NCBI RefSeq assembly: GCF_000425485.1
Contig: NZ_KE384385.1
Location: forward strand, 124,001-188,000
DNA from: Flavobacterium tegetincola DSM 22377
Lineage (GTDB): Bacteria; Bacteroidota; Bacteroidia; Flavobacteriales; Flavobacteriaceae
DNA: 64,000 nt
Direction: 5' to 3'
Position numbers and translations under genes: made by a program. Within the stretch, counting starts at the first letter, position 1. Every line of letters starts with the position of its first letter. The notes under the pieces were generated by a model, which saw only the letters and a list, made by a program, of their open reading frames with translations, ran no database searches and was not told where the DNA came from. This document shows, piece by piece, positions 1 to 9,053 of this stretch.

Positions 1-1639
1 CTTGAGCCATTTCCATCGATGCGGTTACGGCTGCAAAATATAAAGTTTCAAAAATTTCTTCGTTTAATTTCTTCGCTTCGTCACTCGTAAAAGGCAAACG
101 CAATAAGATAAAAGCATCTGCTAAACCTTGCACTCCTAATCCTACTGGACGGTGACGCATGTTAGAATTTTCTGCTTCTTTTACCGGATAGTAATTTCTA
201 TCAATAACTTTATTCAAGTTACGCGTTACTCTTTTCGTTACGTCATGCAATAATTGGTGGTCAAATTTTCCGTTTTCCACAAACATTGGTAACGAAATCG
301 AAGCCAAGTTACATACCGCAACTTCATCAGCAGAGGTATATTCCATAATCTCGGTACACAAATTCGACGAACGAATGGTACCTAAATTCTTCTGATTTGA
401 TTTACGGTTGGCGGCATCTTTATACAACATATAAGGCGTTCCTGTCTCAATTTGCGATTCTAGGATTTTTTCCCAAAGTTCACGTGCTTTGATGGTTTTT
501 CTACCTTTTTTACGTTCTTCATAATCAACGTACATTTTCTCGAATTCTTCGCCATAAACGTCGTACAATCCTGGACATTCATTAGGACACATTAACGTCC
601 AATAACTGTCTTCTTCTACACGTTTCATGAATAAATCGGAAGTCCACATCGCGAAAAACAAATCACGAGCACGCATTTCTTCTTTACCTGTATTTTTCTT
701 TAAATCCAAGAAGTCAAAGATATCTGCATGCCAAGTTTCGATGTAAATCGCAAAACTTCCTTTACGTTTTCCACCACCTTGGTCTACATAACGAGCGGTA
801 TCATTGAAAACACGTAACATCGGAACAATTCCGTTTGATGTTCCATTAGTTCCACGAATGTACGAACCTGTTGCACGAACGTTGTGAATAGACAAACCAA
901 CACCTCCCGCAGATTGCGAAATTTTAGCGGTTTGTTTCAACGTATCGTAAATTCCATCAATACTATCGTCTTGCATTGCCAAAAGGAAACAAGAAGACAT
1001 TTGAGGTTTTGGTGTTCCCGCATTAAACAACGTTGGCGTTGCATGCGTGAAGAATTTTTTCGACATTAAGTCGTAGGTTTCCAATACAGAATCCAAATCA
1101 TCCAAGTGAATTCCTACCGAAACACGCATCAACATGTGTTGAGGACGCTCTACAATTTTGCCGTTTATCTTAAGTAAATACGAACGCTCCAAGGTTTTAA
1201 AACCGAAGTAATCGTAGTTAAAATCTCTGTTGTAAATAATATGCGAATCTAAAAATTCCGCATTATCCATAATCACTTTGTGAACCTCGTCAGATAGCAA
1301 AGGCGCTTCCTGATTGGTTCTTGGATTGATGTAATGAAACATTTCATTCATCGTTTCCGAAAAGGACTTGGTTGTGTTTTTGTGCAAATTAGAAATCGCA
1401 ATTCGCGCTGCTAATTGAGCATAATCGGGATGAGCAATCGTCATCGAAGCTGCTGTTTCTGCCGCCAAATTATCCAATTCTGATGTAGTTACTCCATCGT
1501 AAAGCCCTTCAATAACCCGCATGGCTACTTTTACAGCATCTACTAAATCATTCAAACCATAACAAAGTTTTTTTACTCTGTCCGTGATTTTGTCAAACAT
1601 GACTGGCTCTTTTCGTCCGTCTCTTTTTACTACATACAT
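1..1639 (-). CDS. nrdA: ribonucleoside-diphosphate reductase, alpha subunit (class I), C-terminus cut by window edge
   Basis: This is the large subunit of class I ribonucleotide reductase, which makes deoxynucleotides from ribonucleoside diphosphates in the cytoplasm. About 546 N-terminal residues are visible, out of roughly 800 usual. The protein starts [20 protein letters not shown], as expected for an ATP-cone allosteric domain. Further on one reads the catalytic NLCTEI segment (radical Cys, Asn and Glu) and [13 protein letters not shown], both typical of NrdA. The ATG at 1639 is the first codon of the conserved N-terminus. The gene lies upstream of the window edge on the minus strand, behind nrdB (1961-2947), with a 320-base gap that holds two hairpins. 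The C-terminal redox cysteines lie outside the window. The family assignment is secure. Confidence 0.95.
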   Translation of the reverse strand, partial: MYVVKRDGRKEPVMFDKITDRVKKLCYGLNDLVDAVKVAMRVIEGLYDGVTTSELDNLAAETAASMTIAHPDYAQLAARIAISNLHKNTTKSFSETMNEMFHYINPRTNQEAPLLSDEVHKVIMDNAEFLDSHIIYNRDFNYDYFGFKTLERSYLLKINGKIVERPQHMLMRVSVGIHLDDLDSVLETYDLMSKKFFTHATPTLFNAGTPKPQMSSCFLLAMQDDSIDGIYDTLKQTAKISQSAGGVGLSIHNVRATGSYIRGTNGTSNGIVPMLRVFNDTARYVDQGGGKRKGSFAIYIETWHADIFDFLDLKKNTGKEEMRARDLFFAMWTSDLFMKRVEEDSYWTLMCPNECPGLYDVYGEEFEKMYVDYEERKKGRKTIKARELWEKILESQIETGTPYMLYKDAANRKSNQKNLGTIRSSNLCTEIMEYTSADEVAVCNLASISLPMFVENGKFDHQLLHDVTKRVTRNLNKVIDRNYYPVKEAENSNMRHRPVGLGVQGLADAFILLRLPFTSDEAKKLNEEIFETLYFAAVTASMEMAQ

Positions 1640-1960
1640 AATTTTTATGTTTTTCAAAACAGCAAATCCCTTTACTGTTTCAGGTTAATTGTCATGCTGA
1701 ATTTATTTCAGCATCTCTTCTGTTTTTTAAAGTTCAGATTCTTTTTTATTTGGAGCTATTTCCAGCTATCTGCTTCAATCTGTCATTGCGAGGTACGAAG
1801 CAATCTCATCATAGGATTGCTTCGTACCTCGCAATGACAGGATTTTCACTATTATCTAGGCTAAACTAATTTATTGGCTTGGGCTTTTTCAGAATCTTTA
1901 TTTTAATGACGATGATAATCTTTAAAAATCTTCGTCACTTTGCGTCTTCGTGGCAAAAAA
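1640..1960. other. nrdB-nrdA intergenic region with two hairpin repeats
   Basis: This 321-base gap holds no gene that I can support. It contains a small hairpin at 1694-1714 (arms ATGCTGA/TCAGCAT) and a perfect 26-bp inverted repeat at 1780-1840. The rest is AT-rich sequence without recognisable signals. Confidence 0.6.
1780..1840. repeat. perfect 26-bp inverted repeat (REP-like palindrome)
   Basis: The left arm at 1780-1805 begins CTGTCATTGCGAGGTACGAA, and the right arm at 1815-1840 is its exact reverse complement, with a 9-base loop. There is no T-run, so this is not a normal terminator. The core GTCATTGCGAGGnACGAAGC is a dispersed repeat seen in many bacterial genomes. A related single arm occurs near 17971-17996 in this window. 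It may be a REP/MITE-like element or an mRNA-stabilising hairpin in the nrdBA transcript. Confidence 0.75.
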
Positions 1961-2947
1961 TTAAAAATCCGCGTCAAAACTAATTTTCTGAGCATCCGCT
2001 GTTCCAGTTCCGCTATTCATTACACCTGCTTTTTGGTATTCCGCCACTTTTTTCTCAAAGAAGTTTGTTTTCCCTTGAAGTGAAATCATGTCCATAAAGT
2101 CGAATGGATTTGGCGTGTTGTATTCACGTTCGCAACCTAGTTCTACTAAAAGTCTATCCGTTACAAACTCTAAATATTGCGTCATTAAATTCGCATTCAT
2201 ACCAATCAAACTTACAGGAAGTGATTCTGTAATAAATTCTCTTTCGATGTTTAAGGCGTCAATAATAATGGTTCTGATTCTGTCTTTTGGCACTTTATTT
2301 ACCAAGTGATGTTGGTGCAAATGCACTGCGAAATCACAGTGAACACCTTCGTCACGAGAAATCAATTCGTTTGAGAATGTCAAACCTGGCATCAAACCTC
2401 GTTTTTTCAACCAGAAAATGGAACAAAAAGCACCTGAGAAGAAAATTCCTTCCACTGCAGCAAAAGCAATCAATCGCTCTGCGAAAGAATCCGAATCAAT
2501 CCATTGAATTGCCCAGTCCGCTTTCTTTTTGATAGCAGGAAAAACTTCTAATGCATTGAATAAATCGGCTTTCTCTGCTTCATCTTTCACGTAAGTGTCG
2601 ATTAACAAGGAATACGTTTCGCTGTGAATATTTTCCATCATGATTTGAAAACCATAAAAGAACTTCGCTTCTGCATATTGCACTTCATTTACAAAGTTTT
2701 CAGCAAGATTTTCATTTACAATTCCGTCTGAAGCGGCAAAAAATGCTAAAATGTGTTTGATAAAGTATTGTTCGTCTTTATTCAACTTATTATTCCAGTC
2801 GTTTAAATCTTGTGACAAATCAATTTCTTCGGCAGTCCAGAAACTCGCCTCCATGGATTTATAAAACTCCCAAATATCATGGTGTTTGATCGGGAAAATG
2901 ACAAAACGGTTTTTATTTTCTTGTAAAATTGGCTCTACTTGCAACAT
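1961..2947 (-). CDS. nrdB: ribonucleoside-diphosphate reductase, beta subunit (class Ia type)
   Basis: The 328-residue small subunit carries the diiron-tyrosyl radical cofactor that activates NrdA. The ligands can be read from the family pattern: Asp74 (SDGIVNENL), Glu105 and His108 (MENIHSETY), Glu166 (AVEGIFF), and Glu200 and His203 ([10 protein letters not shown]). Tyr112, four residues after His108, is at the position of the radical tyrosine of the mouse R2 subunit, so this is a normal Tyr-radical enzyme. The last residues (SFDADF) form the acidic, aromatic tail that normally docks to NrdA. It lies upstream of nrdA on the same strand, so they are probably cotranscribed. The start at 2947 gives the usual N-terminus. 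Confidence 0.96.
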   Translation of the reverse strand: MLQVEPILQENKNRFVIFPIKHHDIWEFYKSMEASFWTAEEIDLSQDLNDWNNKLNKDEQYFIKHILAFFAASDGIVNENLAENFVNEVQYAEAKFFYGFQIMMENIHSETYSLLIDTYVKDEAEKADLFNALEVFPAIKKKADWAIQWIDSDSFAERLIAFAAVEGIFFSGAFCSIFWLKKRGLMPGLTFSNELISRDEGVHCDFAVHLHQHHLVNKVPKDRIRTIIIDALNIEREFITESLPVSLIGMNANLMTQYLEFVTDRLLVELGCEREYNTPNPFDFMDMISLQGKTNFFEKKVAEYQKAGVMNSGTGTADAQKISFDADF

Positions 2948-3197
2948 AGTTCACTGACTTTTATACGGTTAAAAATTTGCGCTTTTTGAGATTAGCGCGA
3001 TACAAAGGTTGCGATTTATTAGGGGAATAAAAAGCCAAACTTATGCACAATTTCTTATAGTTTTAAACAATGTAGCAAACACAAGGGATAAGCGACAATC
3101 TATTTTTAACCAATTGATTATTAATACCTTAAAAAGTACACGGATTTAAATTTCGTTTTAAAATATAAGAATAATTTCGAATAAAAAAAAGTTAAAA

Positions 3198-3785
3198 TTA
3201 TCTTTTTTTCACAGAATTTTGCTTCTTTAATTCCTCTGCTACTTTCTCTAATTCTGCGTACCAATCTTCGCCAAATTTGCGAATCAAGGCTTCCTTTACA
3301 AATTTGTAAACCGGAACTTCCAGTTCAGCACCTAAACTACAAGCGGGATCGCAAATGTCCCATTTATCATAATTTACGGCAGCGAATTCTGAAAAATCTT
3401 TCACGCGAATTGGGTACAAATGACAAGAAACGGGTTTTTTCCAGTCTACGATTCCTTGATTATATGCTTGTTCAATTCCACAAAGCGCGGTTTTGCCGTC
3501 AAAAATTACGTAAGCACAATCCTTCTCATCAATTAAAGGAGTTTCTAATGTTCCGTCAGTTCCTACCACCCAAGTTCCTTGCGCTTCAATAGCTGCAATT
3601 CCCTCTTTCCGTAAAAAAGGCTTTACTTTTGAATAAATAGACTCCATGATTTTAGTCTCTTCCTCAGACAAAGGAGCTCCTGCATCGCCATCGACACAAC
3701 AAGCACCTTTACACGCTGAAAGGTTGCACACAAAATCTTTTTCTAAAATGTCTTCCGACACGATGGTTTTTCCTAGTTGAAACAT
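3198..3785 (-). CDS. DUF3109 family Cys-rich protein
   Basis: A 195-residue protein of the DUF3109 family, common in Bacteroidota and of unknown function. The cysteines are in spaced groups (CNLSACKGACC near the N-terminus, then CAYV, CGIEQ, CHLYP and CDPAC). This pattern resembles the YkgJ-type proteins thought to bind a metal or Fe-S cluster; that role is inference. The open frame extends five codons upstream to a GTG at 3800. The ATG at 3785 fits better because a TAnnTTTG promoter element lies inside the extension at 3790-3797. The gene stands alone, with no obvious operon partner. Confidence 0.85.
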   Translation of the reverse strand: MFQLGKTIVSEDILEKDFVCNLSACKGACCVDGDAGAPLSEEETKIMESIYSKVKPFLRKEGIAAIEAQGTWVVGTDGTLETPLIDEKDCAYVIFDGKTALCGIEQAYNQGIVDWKKPVSCHLYPIRVKDFSEFAAVNYDKWDICDPACSLGAELEVPVYKFVKEALIRKFGEDWYAELEKVAEELKKQNSVKKR

Positions 3786-3789
3786 TTTG

Positions 3790-3797
3790 CAAAGATA
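3790..3797 (-). promoter_or_regulatory. candidate Bacteroidota -7 element (TATCTTTG)
   Basis: On the minus strand the sequence TATCTTTG matches the Bacteroidota -7 consensus TAnnTTTG. It ends only a few bases before the ATG at 3785, so the mRNA could be leaderless or nearly so. No convincing -33 TTTG was found. Confidence 0.4.
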
Positions 3798-4069
3798 CAC
3801 TTTGAATTTAAGATTGAAAGATAAAATGATGGAAAGGTTGGAAGTTGGACATTGGAACTTGAAGATGGACTTTGGAAGACTTACGTCATAATTTTAAATA
3901 CACTCCTATCATTGATTTAAAACGGTACAATCGCGCTTGTCGGCTAATATCTTAGAACCTTTGAAAATCAGCACGTAAACTACTCAAATGCTCTGAAAAA
4001 TTTTAACTCAAAATTAGCGTTCCCTCCAAATATTTAAAATACTTTTGCACCCACAAAAATTGACCCACT

Positions 4070-4645
4070 ATGAACTTAGATTTTAGAGAGATCATCACCG
4101 TTGCTATGGTACTTTTTGCCGTAATTGATATAGTAGGAAGCATTCCAATTATCATTGATTTACGTACTAAGTTCGGACATGTGGAATCTGGAAAAGCTTC
4201 AATAGTTGCCGGAATAATCATGATTACTTTTCTCTTTGTGGGAGAACAAATCTTAAGTTTGATTGGTATTGACGTCAATTCGTTTGCTGTTGCAGGTGCT
4301 TTTGTCTTGTTTTTCTTGGCTTTAGAAATGATTTTAGGTATTCGATTGTATAAAGATGACGAAGCTAGTTCTGCATCCATAGTTCCCATCGCCTTTCCGT
4401 TAATTGCAGGTGCAGGAACAATGACTACCTTATTATCACTAAGAGCACAATATCAAGCCATCAATATTATTATCGCTATTGTACTGAATATCTTACTGGT
4501 ATACTTGGTTTTAAAAGCATCCAAAAAGATTGAAACTAAACTGGGCAAAAACGGCTTGAGTGTTATCCGTAAAACCTTCGGTGTGATACTTCTTGCTATC
4601 GCTGTTAAATTATTTGCAAGTAATGTTAAAGCACTCTTCATATAG
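4070..4645 (+). CDS. MarC family integral membrane protein
   Basis: A 191-residue, very hydrophobic inner-membrane protein with about six predicted transmembrane segments. The motif pattern (FAVIDIVGSIPIIIDLR near the N-terminus, FVLFFLALEMILGI in the middle, FPLIAGAGTMTTLL after the loop) is that of the MarC/YhcE/SnatA family. Some members have been proposed to transport small neutral amino acids, but most have no known substrate. The length is usual for the family. It is followed on the same strand by a small membrane protein (4684) and a flavoprotein (4888) with short gaps, so the three are probably one transcript. Confidence 0.88.
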   Translation: MNLDFREIITVAMVLFAVIDIVGSIPIIIDLRTKFGHVESGKASIVAGIIMITFLFVGEQILSLIGIDVNSFAVAGAFVLFFLALEMILGIRLYKDDEASSASIVPIAFPLIAGAGTMTTLLSLRAQYQAINIIIAIVLNILLVYLVLKASKKIETKLGKNGLSVIRKTFGVILLAIAVKLFASNVKALFI

Positions 4646-4683
4646 ACTAATTTTTTTTACTTTCACAGACTAAACGCATTCAG

Positions 4684-4881
4684 ATGAAAATTTTCACGAT
4701 CATATTAATTGTATTAGCAATTGCTTTAATCATTTTTAATATCACAATGCTTGATTTCAACAATTTACTTAAAGGCGATAGTCTTGTTGGATTAATTGGA
4801 ATTATGGCTTCCGTTTGTGCGGTTTTAATATTAGTTATCTTCCGCATGTCTAAAGCGATTCAAGATAAATCCCACAACTAA
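4684..4881 (+). CDS. small membrane protein, two transmembrane segments
   Basis: A 65-residue protein that I do not recognise. Residues 3-24 and about 36-54 are hydrophobic helices long enough to span the membrane. The short loop between them holds KGDS, and the C-terminal tail is basic (RMSKAIQDKSHN). Its placement 38 bases behind the MarC gene and 6 bases before the flavoprotein gene, together with clean codon use, supports a real gene. No function can be inferred beyond membrane location. Confidence 0.7.
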   Translation: MKIFTIILIVLAIALIIFNITMLDFNNLLKGDSLVGLIGIMASVCAVLILVIFRMSKAIQDKSHN

Positions 4882-4887
4882 AATTCC

Positions 4888-5493
4888 ATGTTTGACGTCT
4901 TAATTATTGGAGGTGGTGTAGCTGGAATATCGTGTGCATTGGTTTTAGGTTCAGCTAGAAACAAACATTTTGCATCCGATAAAAAAATCGGTATTTTCAC
5001 GCACCAAAAATCATCCAATCTTCAGGAAGCTCTATTTAACAATGCTTACGGAATTCCTGCTGGAACATTAGGATCCACTTTGTTACTGGAAAGTACGAAA
5101 CAATTAAGCGAACAATATCCTCATGTACTTCAACTTGACAACGAAAAGGTCTTGCGCATTGAAGGAATTGCTGGTAACTTCAGACTTACTACTAATAAAA
5201 CATCGTATAACACCAAAACTATTGTTGTTGCCACTAATTCTTCTGTAACTTTTAATATTGAAGGTTTAATGCATTTTGTTATACCGCACAAAAAAGCAGT
5301 TCCAGAAAAAAACCGCATTCAGTTAGAAAACATTGACCATTTAGTTACAAATGGCATTTATGTTGCCGGAACTTTATCAGGATGCAGAAGTCAACTTGCT
5401 ATTGCTGCTGGAAGTGGCGCTGCCGTTGCCACAGATCTTCTTACGCTTTGGAATAATGGGATTCACTCTCAAGTGCACGATAGTATAAAATAA
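4888..5493 (+). CDS. short FAD-dependent oxidoreductase (thioredoxin-reductase-like fold)
   Basis: A 201-residue flavoprotein-like protein. The N-terminus DVLIIGGGVAGISCALVLGS is a Rossmann dinucleotide-binding motif. The C-terminal part (GIYVAGTLSGCRSQLAIAAGSGAAVA) matches the second FAD-binding segment of the thioredoxin-reductase family. Normal members have about 300 residues with an inserted NADPH domain bearing a CxxC pair. Here that domain and the redox cysteines are missing, so only an FAD domain remains. It may be a single-domain flavoprotein that uses another electron donor. The start is 6 bases behind the preceding small membrane protein, suggesting one operon. Confidence 0.8.
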   Translation: MFDVLIIGGGVAGISCALVLGSARNKHFASDKKIGIFTHQKSSNLQEALFNNAYGIPAGTLGSTLLLESTKQLSEQYPHVLQLDNEKVLRIEGIAGNFRLTTNKTSYNTKTIVVATNSSVTFNIEGLMHFVIPHKKAVPEKNRIQLENIDHLVTNGIYVAGTLSGCRSQLAIAAGSGAAVATDLLTLWNNGIHSQVHDSIK

Positions 5494-5590
5494 TTTTCTT
5501 GCATCTTACTTTTTCATGAACCCTTTGTTGATTGTTCAAAATAGCGCACTCGGTTTTAATACGTAAATTTTGAAGTATTATAAGCGAAGA

Positions 5591-5664
5591 TTCGAAACCA
5601 TTGCCAATGCTGAAAAACGGAGCAGCTGTGTAATGCAACATTCAGCAAAGCCTACGGTTTCAAA
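5591..5664. repeat. imperfect inverted repeat downstream of flavoprotein
   Basis: The arms TTCGAAACCATTGCCAATGC (5591-5610) and the reverse complement of 5641-5664 (TTTGAAACCGTAGGCTTTGC) match at most positions, with about 26 bases between them. The element lies between two converging genes (ending at 5493 and 5695). There is no T-run, so it is probably a degenerate repeat element rather than a terminator. Confidence 0.4.
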
Positions 5665-5694
5665 CGCGGGATTCTTTTATAAGTACCAATTATT

Positions 5695-7278
5695 TTATTT
5701 TTTCAAAACATTGTTTATCATGGCGTCATAAGGCAGAAGGACTTCGTAGTAATATTTGGAACCAAATAATTGTTGTGCATATTCTGCTGCAATGTACCGC
5801 TGGATGAGTTTTTTATTCTGATTGAACTTTTTTAGCAATCCCAAATCACCGAAATCATTTTTAGAAAAGTGATTTGTAAATGCATTATAATACTCCTCCG
5901 AATACAGGTTTTTAGCAATAAAACTATCAAATGAGACGCCGCTGTATTTGTTCCTATCTCTATCTAATTGTTCAAAAACAAAATTTCCAACATATGGTGA
6001 CTGCATGAAATATGAAATTCCCTCATCCCCGTGTTCTACCTGAATTGGTATAAAAACATCGGGAACGATTCCGCCGCCGCCATACACAATTTTGCCCTTT
6101 GGTGTCTTGAACTGAATGGTATCTGCAATTTTAATACTGTCTTTGGAATACAATTCGCCACTTTCAAAACGGCGTTCAAATTCATTTTCATACTCTTCAC
6201 CACCTTTATCATACGCTTTTTGAATAGAACGGCCGGTTGGTGTGTAGTATCGCGCAATGGTCAAACGCACTGCAGATCCGTCTCCAAAATCCATTTCGCG
6301 TTGTACCAAACCTTTTCCAAAAGAGCGTCGACCCATAATAATTCCACGGTCGTTGTCTTGAATGGCTCCAGCTAAAATTTCGCTCGCAGAAGCAGAATTT
6401 TCGTTAATCAAAATTACTACTTTCCCTTTTTCAAAATCGCCTTTATTCGTGGCAAAAGTTTTATCCACTCGCCCTTTTCTGTTTTTGGTAAAAACGATAA
6501 GCTGGTCTTTTGGCAAAAATTCGTCGGCAATTTCAACAGCTTTTTCCAAGTAACCACCACCATTGTCGCGTAAATCAACGATCATCGTTTCGGCATTTTG
6601 CTTTTTGAGCGCCAAAAGTTGTTTGTGAAATTCGTCGTAAGTAGTTTCAGAAAAACGGTTTATTTTTATGTATCCCACTTTTTTCCCAACCATCAAACCA
6701 ACATCCACGCTTTTTATAGGAACCACATTTCGCTCCACAATTACTTTCAGTTTCTTGTTATTCCATTTTCTAAAAATCGTCAATTCTACTTTTGAACCGA
6801 TGTCACCTTTTAATCTGGAGAACAAACTATCGGTAGGTAATTTTCGACCAAAAAGTTTTGTTTTGTCGGCAAATAAAATTTTATCGCCCGATTTCAATCC
6901 TGCTTTTTCTGACGGACCATTTTCCACGACATTGATCACGGACAACGTATCTTTATGCATATAGAAATTAATTCCAATTCCCACAAAATCGCCTTTCATA
7001 CTTTGAGTTACAGCAGCTAAATCTTCACGACCGATGTAAACGGAATGCGGATCAAGTTGTTGCAAAATATCATTGACCGCCAAATCCACTATAGAATCCG
7101 TATTGACGCTATCTACATATTCTCGATCGATTAGTTCAATCAGTTTGTTGAGTTTATTGGTGGGATTTCGCGCAGACGATAAATTGGTTACGGGAAAATT
7201 GAGCATTGTTCCTAGCACCACACCCAAAGCGAGTGCCGCAAATAAATAAATAGGAATGTAATTTTGTTTGTTATTCAT
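5695..7278 (-). CDS. S41 family C-terminal processing peptidase
   Basis: A 527-residue periplasmic serine protease of the CtpA/Prc type. Residues 8-26 form a signal anchor, a PDZ domain follows at about 85-185, and the S41 protease domain covers about 190-345. The catalytic dyad is Ser297 (ENSASASEIL) and Lys322 (RRSFGKGLVQ), 25 residues apart as in E. coli Prc. The remaining 170 residues form a C-terminal extension usual in Bacteroidota members. Such enzymes trim or degrade envelope proteins recognised by their C-termini. It follows the dCMP deaminase gene by 6 bases on the same strand, so the two are probably cotranscribed, although the functions are unrelated. Confidence 0.93.
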   Translation of the reverse strand: MNNKQNYIPIYLFAALALGVVLGTMLNFPVTNLSSARNPTNKLNKLIELIDREYVDSVNTDSIVDLAVNDILQQLDPHSVYIGREDLAAVTQSMKGDFVGIGINFYMHKDTLSVINVVENGPSEKAGLKSGDKILFADKTKLFGRKLPTDSLFSRLKGDIGSKVELTIFRKWNNKKLKVIVERNVVPIKSVDVGLMVGKKVGYIKINRFSETTYDEFHKQLLALKKQNAETMIVDLRDNGGGYLEKAVEIADEFLPKDQLIVFTKNRKGRVDKTFATNKGDFEKGKVVILINENSASASEILAGAIQDNDRGIIMGRRSFGKGLVQREMDFGDGSAVRLTIARYYTPTGRSIQKAYDKGGEEYENEFERRFESGELYSKDSIKIADTIQFKTPKGKIVYGGGGIVPDVFIPIQVEHGDEGISYFMQSPYVGNFVFEQLDRDRNKYSGVSFDSFIAKNLYSEEYYNAFTNHFSKNDFGDLGLLKKFNQNKKLIQRYIAAEYAQQLFGSKYYYEVLLPYDAMINNVLKK

Positions 7279-7284
7279 GCTAAT

Positions 7285-7722
7285 TTAATCCTCTAGTTCA
7301 GGAATATGAACTATTTCAATCCCCGCTTTTACCAAAAACTGCAACCCTGAATCGTCGCGATAACCATTTTGATACACCACCCGCTTGATTCCCGATTGGT
7401 GAATCAATTTACTGCAATCTTTGCAAGGCGAAAGTGTTATATATAATGTAGCTCCTTCACAAGATTGTGTAGAACCCGCTACTTTTAAAATAGCATTGGC
7501 TTCAGCGTGCAAAACGTCCCAGCGGGTCAAACCGTTTTCATCTTCGCAACAATTGTCAAATCCTGAAGGTGTTCCATTATAACCGTCTGAAATAATCATG
7601 CGGTCGCGTACAATAATTGCCCCGACTTTTTTTCGTTCGCAATAGGAAAGAGAACCCCATTCCCGTGCAATTTTAAGGTAAGCTTTATCGTATCGCGTTA
7701 ATTTTTCAGCATCCATTAGCAA
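7285..7722 (-). CDS. dCMP deaminase family protein
   Basis: A cytidine/deoxycytidylate deaminase-fold enzyme of up to 145 residues. The zinc site is complete: His72 with the catalytic Glu74 in HAEANAI, and Cys100 and Cys103 in SPCKDC. The N-terminal part with GAIIVRDRMIISDGYNGTP is typical of dCMP deaminases, which convert dCMP to dUMP for dTTP synthesis. The first codon could be the ATG at 7722 or, two codons later, the one at 7716 (MDAEKLTRYD), which is nearer to the family N-terminus. It precedes the S41 protease gene in an apparent operon. Confidence 0.9.
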   Translation of the reverse strand: MLMDAEKLTRYDKAYLKIAREWGSLSYCERKKVGAIIVRDRMIISDGYNGTPSGFDNCCEDENGLTRWDVLHAEANAILKVAGSTQSCEGATLYITLSPCKDCSKLIHQSGIKRVVYQNGYRDDSGLQFLVKAGIEIVHIPELED

Positions 7723-7776
7723 ATAGTTAAGGTAAAGTGGTGGTAAATTTAAGAAACAAATGTCCTAGAATGATTA

Positions 7777-8367
7777 TTATTTCCAGATTTCACTTTCAAT
7801 TAACATGGGTATTACAACACCAATTATAATTGACGAAGAAATTAAAATCCAATTGCGTCTTGAATTTCTTATAAAGTTCTGAATCAAGAAGGATACAATT
7901 AAAACCGTTATAACCACTGCTAATTGTGCCAATTCGATTCCAACGGCAAACTGCAACATCGGCAATAGCTTTTCAGACGGCGTACCTGCAAGAATTGAAT
8001 TAAAGTAATTGGAAAATCCAAGACCGTGAATAATTCCAAAAAACAATGTAATTAAAACCGCTATAGAAATACTGGATTTGGCCGCACTTTTTCCGGTTTT
8101 AAATAAATTATAAACAGCCGTAAACAAGATGCTGACTGGAATTAGAAACTCAATAAGATCAATGTCAATCGAAACTAATTTATAAACTGCTAAAACTAAA
8201 GCTAAAGTATGTCCTAGAGTAAAAACAGAAACAAGGGTAAGCACTTTTTTCCAATCTTTAAAAGCATAAGGAACAACTAAAGCAGTTAAAAACAATACAT
8301 GATCGTACGCATTGATATCCAAAACGTGGCGTAAACCAATTTGTAAATAGAGCAAAAAATCAGACAT
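7777..8367 (-). CDS. HupE/UreJ-like membrane protein
   Basis: A 196-residue integral membrane protein with about six transmembrane helices. The N-terminus (IGLRHVLDINAYDHVLFLTALVV), the FTLGHTLAL segment and the FFGIIHGLGFSNYF segment carry conserved histidines and an Asp. This is the pattern of the HupE/UreJ family, linked elsewhere to nickel or cobalt uptake. There is no hydrogenase or urease gene in this window, so the substrate is unknown. A TAAGTTTG promoter-like element lies upstream at 8401-8408. The gene stands alone. Confidence 0.82.
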   Translation of the reverse strand: MSDFLLYLQIGLRHVLDINAYDHVLFLTALVVPYAFKDWKKVLTLVSVFTLGHTLALVLAVYKLVSIDIDLIEFLIPVSILFTAVYNLFKTGKSAAKSSISIAVLITLFFGIIHGLGFSNYFNSILAGTPSEKLLPMLQFAVGIELAQLAVVITVLIVSFLIQNFIRNSRRNWILISSSIIIGVVIPMLIESEIWK

Positions 8368-8400
8368 AAATTAAAATTTTACAAGTCAGTTTGACCTTTT

Positions 8401-8408
8401 CAAACTTA
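8401..8408 (-). promoter_or_regulatory. candidate -7 element (TAAGTTTG)
   Basis: The minus strand reads TAAGTTTG, a full match to TAnnTTTG, about 33 bases before the start of the HupE/UreJ-like gene. No clear -33 element was found, so confidence is limited. Confidence 0.4.
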
Positions 8409-8511
8409 CAAATTATTTTAAGAAGCTTGAGAAGGAAAAGACATAAAAATGAGGTGTGATTTTTTTGTTAAAAGTTTCAAGATAGTATTCAATAAATTTT
8501 AAAATAGATTC

Positions 8512-8519
8512 TATATTTG
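8512..8519 (+). promoter_or_regulatory. candidate -7 element (TATATTTG)
   Basis: TATATTTG matches the Bacteroidota -7 consensus and lies 22 bases before the ATG of the TerB-like gene, a typical distance. The -33 region is AT-rich without a clear TTTG. Confidence 0.45.
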
Positions 8520-8541
8520 CAGAATAATTAAAAACACGATT

Positions 8542-8973
8542 ATGTCATTTGCAGAATTATTTGATAGCGGATTTAAAAACAGAAATAAGGGACATTTCTC
8601 GTCAATCGTGAGAGTTGCCATGGAAAATGGACACTTGAGCGACGAAGAGCGTTCGTTTTTAGACAAATTAGCAGTAGAATTGGAAATCTCTACAGAAGAA
8701 TATGCTGAAATTTTAGAGAATCCAACAAAATATCCGGTCAATCCTCCGTATTTGCACACGCAAAGATTAGAGCGTTTGTATGATTTGTCGCGCATGGTTT
8801 ATGCTGATCACATTCTAGGACCACGTCAGAAAGAGATTCTAACCCGTTTTGCTTTAGCATTAGGTTTCACGCCAGGAAATGTGAGCTATATTGTAGATAA
8901 ATCATTGTCGCTTTTGGTTTTAAACGTAGATTTAGATACGTTTTTATTCGAAATGCAACACATGAATAGATAA
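8542..8973 (+). CDS. TerB family protein
   Basis: A 143-residue, all-helical soluble protein of the TerB fold (the tellurite-resistance TerB/DjlA N-terminal family). The segment GHFSSIVRVAMENGHLSDEERSFLDKLA with its acidic pairs, followed by a second helical repeat (HILGPRQKEILTRFALALGFT), shows the two-fold helical arrangement. Family members bind divalent metal through acidic residues; tellurite resistance is not implied here, since no other ter genes are present. It has its own promoter-like element at 8512 and a strong terminator behind it. Confidence 0.85.
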   Translation: MSFAELFDSGFKNRNKGHFSSIVRVAMENGHLSDEERSFLDKLAVELEISTEEYAEILENPTKYPVNPPYLHTQRLERLYDLSRMVYADHILGPRQKEILTRFALALGFTPGNVSYIVDKSLSLLVLNVDLDTFLFEMQHMNR

Positions 8974-8992
8974 ACACTTCACTTAGAAGCAT

Positions 8993-9030
8993 TAAAAAAC
9001 CCATTTAAAGAAATTTAAATGGGTTTTTTA
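8993..9030. terminator. bidirectional terminator between TerB gene and fbp
   Basis: The hairpin with arms AAAACCCATTTAA/TTTAAATGGGTTTT has a T-run on both strands and lies between two converging genes (ends at 8973 and 9054), so it can serve both. Confidence 0.85.
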
Positions 9031-9053
9031 ATGGTGGTTGGTAGTTCTATATT

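Noticed and set aside
5441..5641. Minus-strand frame of 66 codons overlapping the flavoprotein end and the inverted repeat.
   Set aside because: No signal or family features; it overlaps a real gene and a repeat.
8542..8973. Tellurite resistance determinant.
   Set aside because: A single TerB-fold gene without terC, terD or terZ is not enough to predict resistance.
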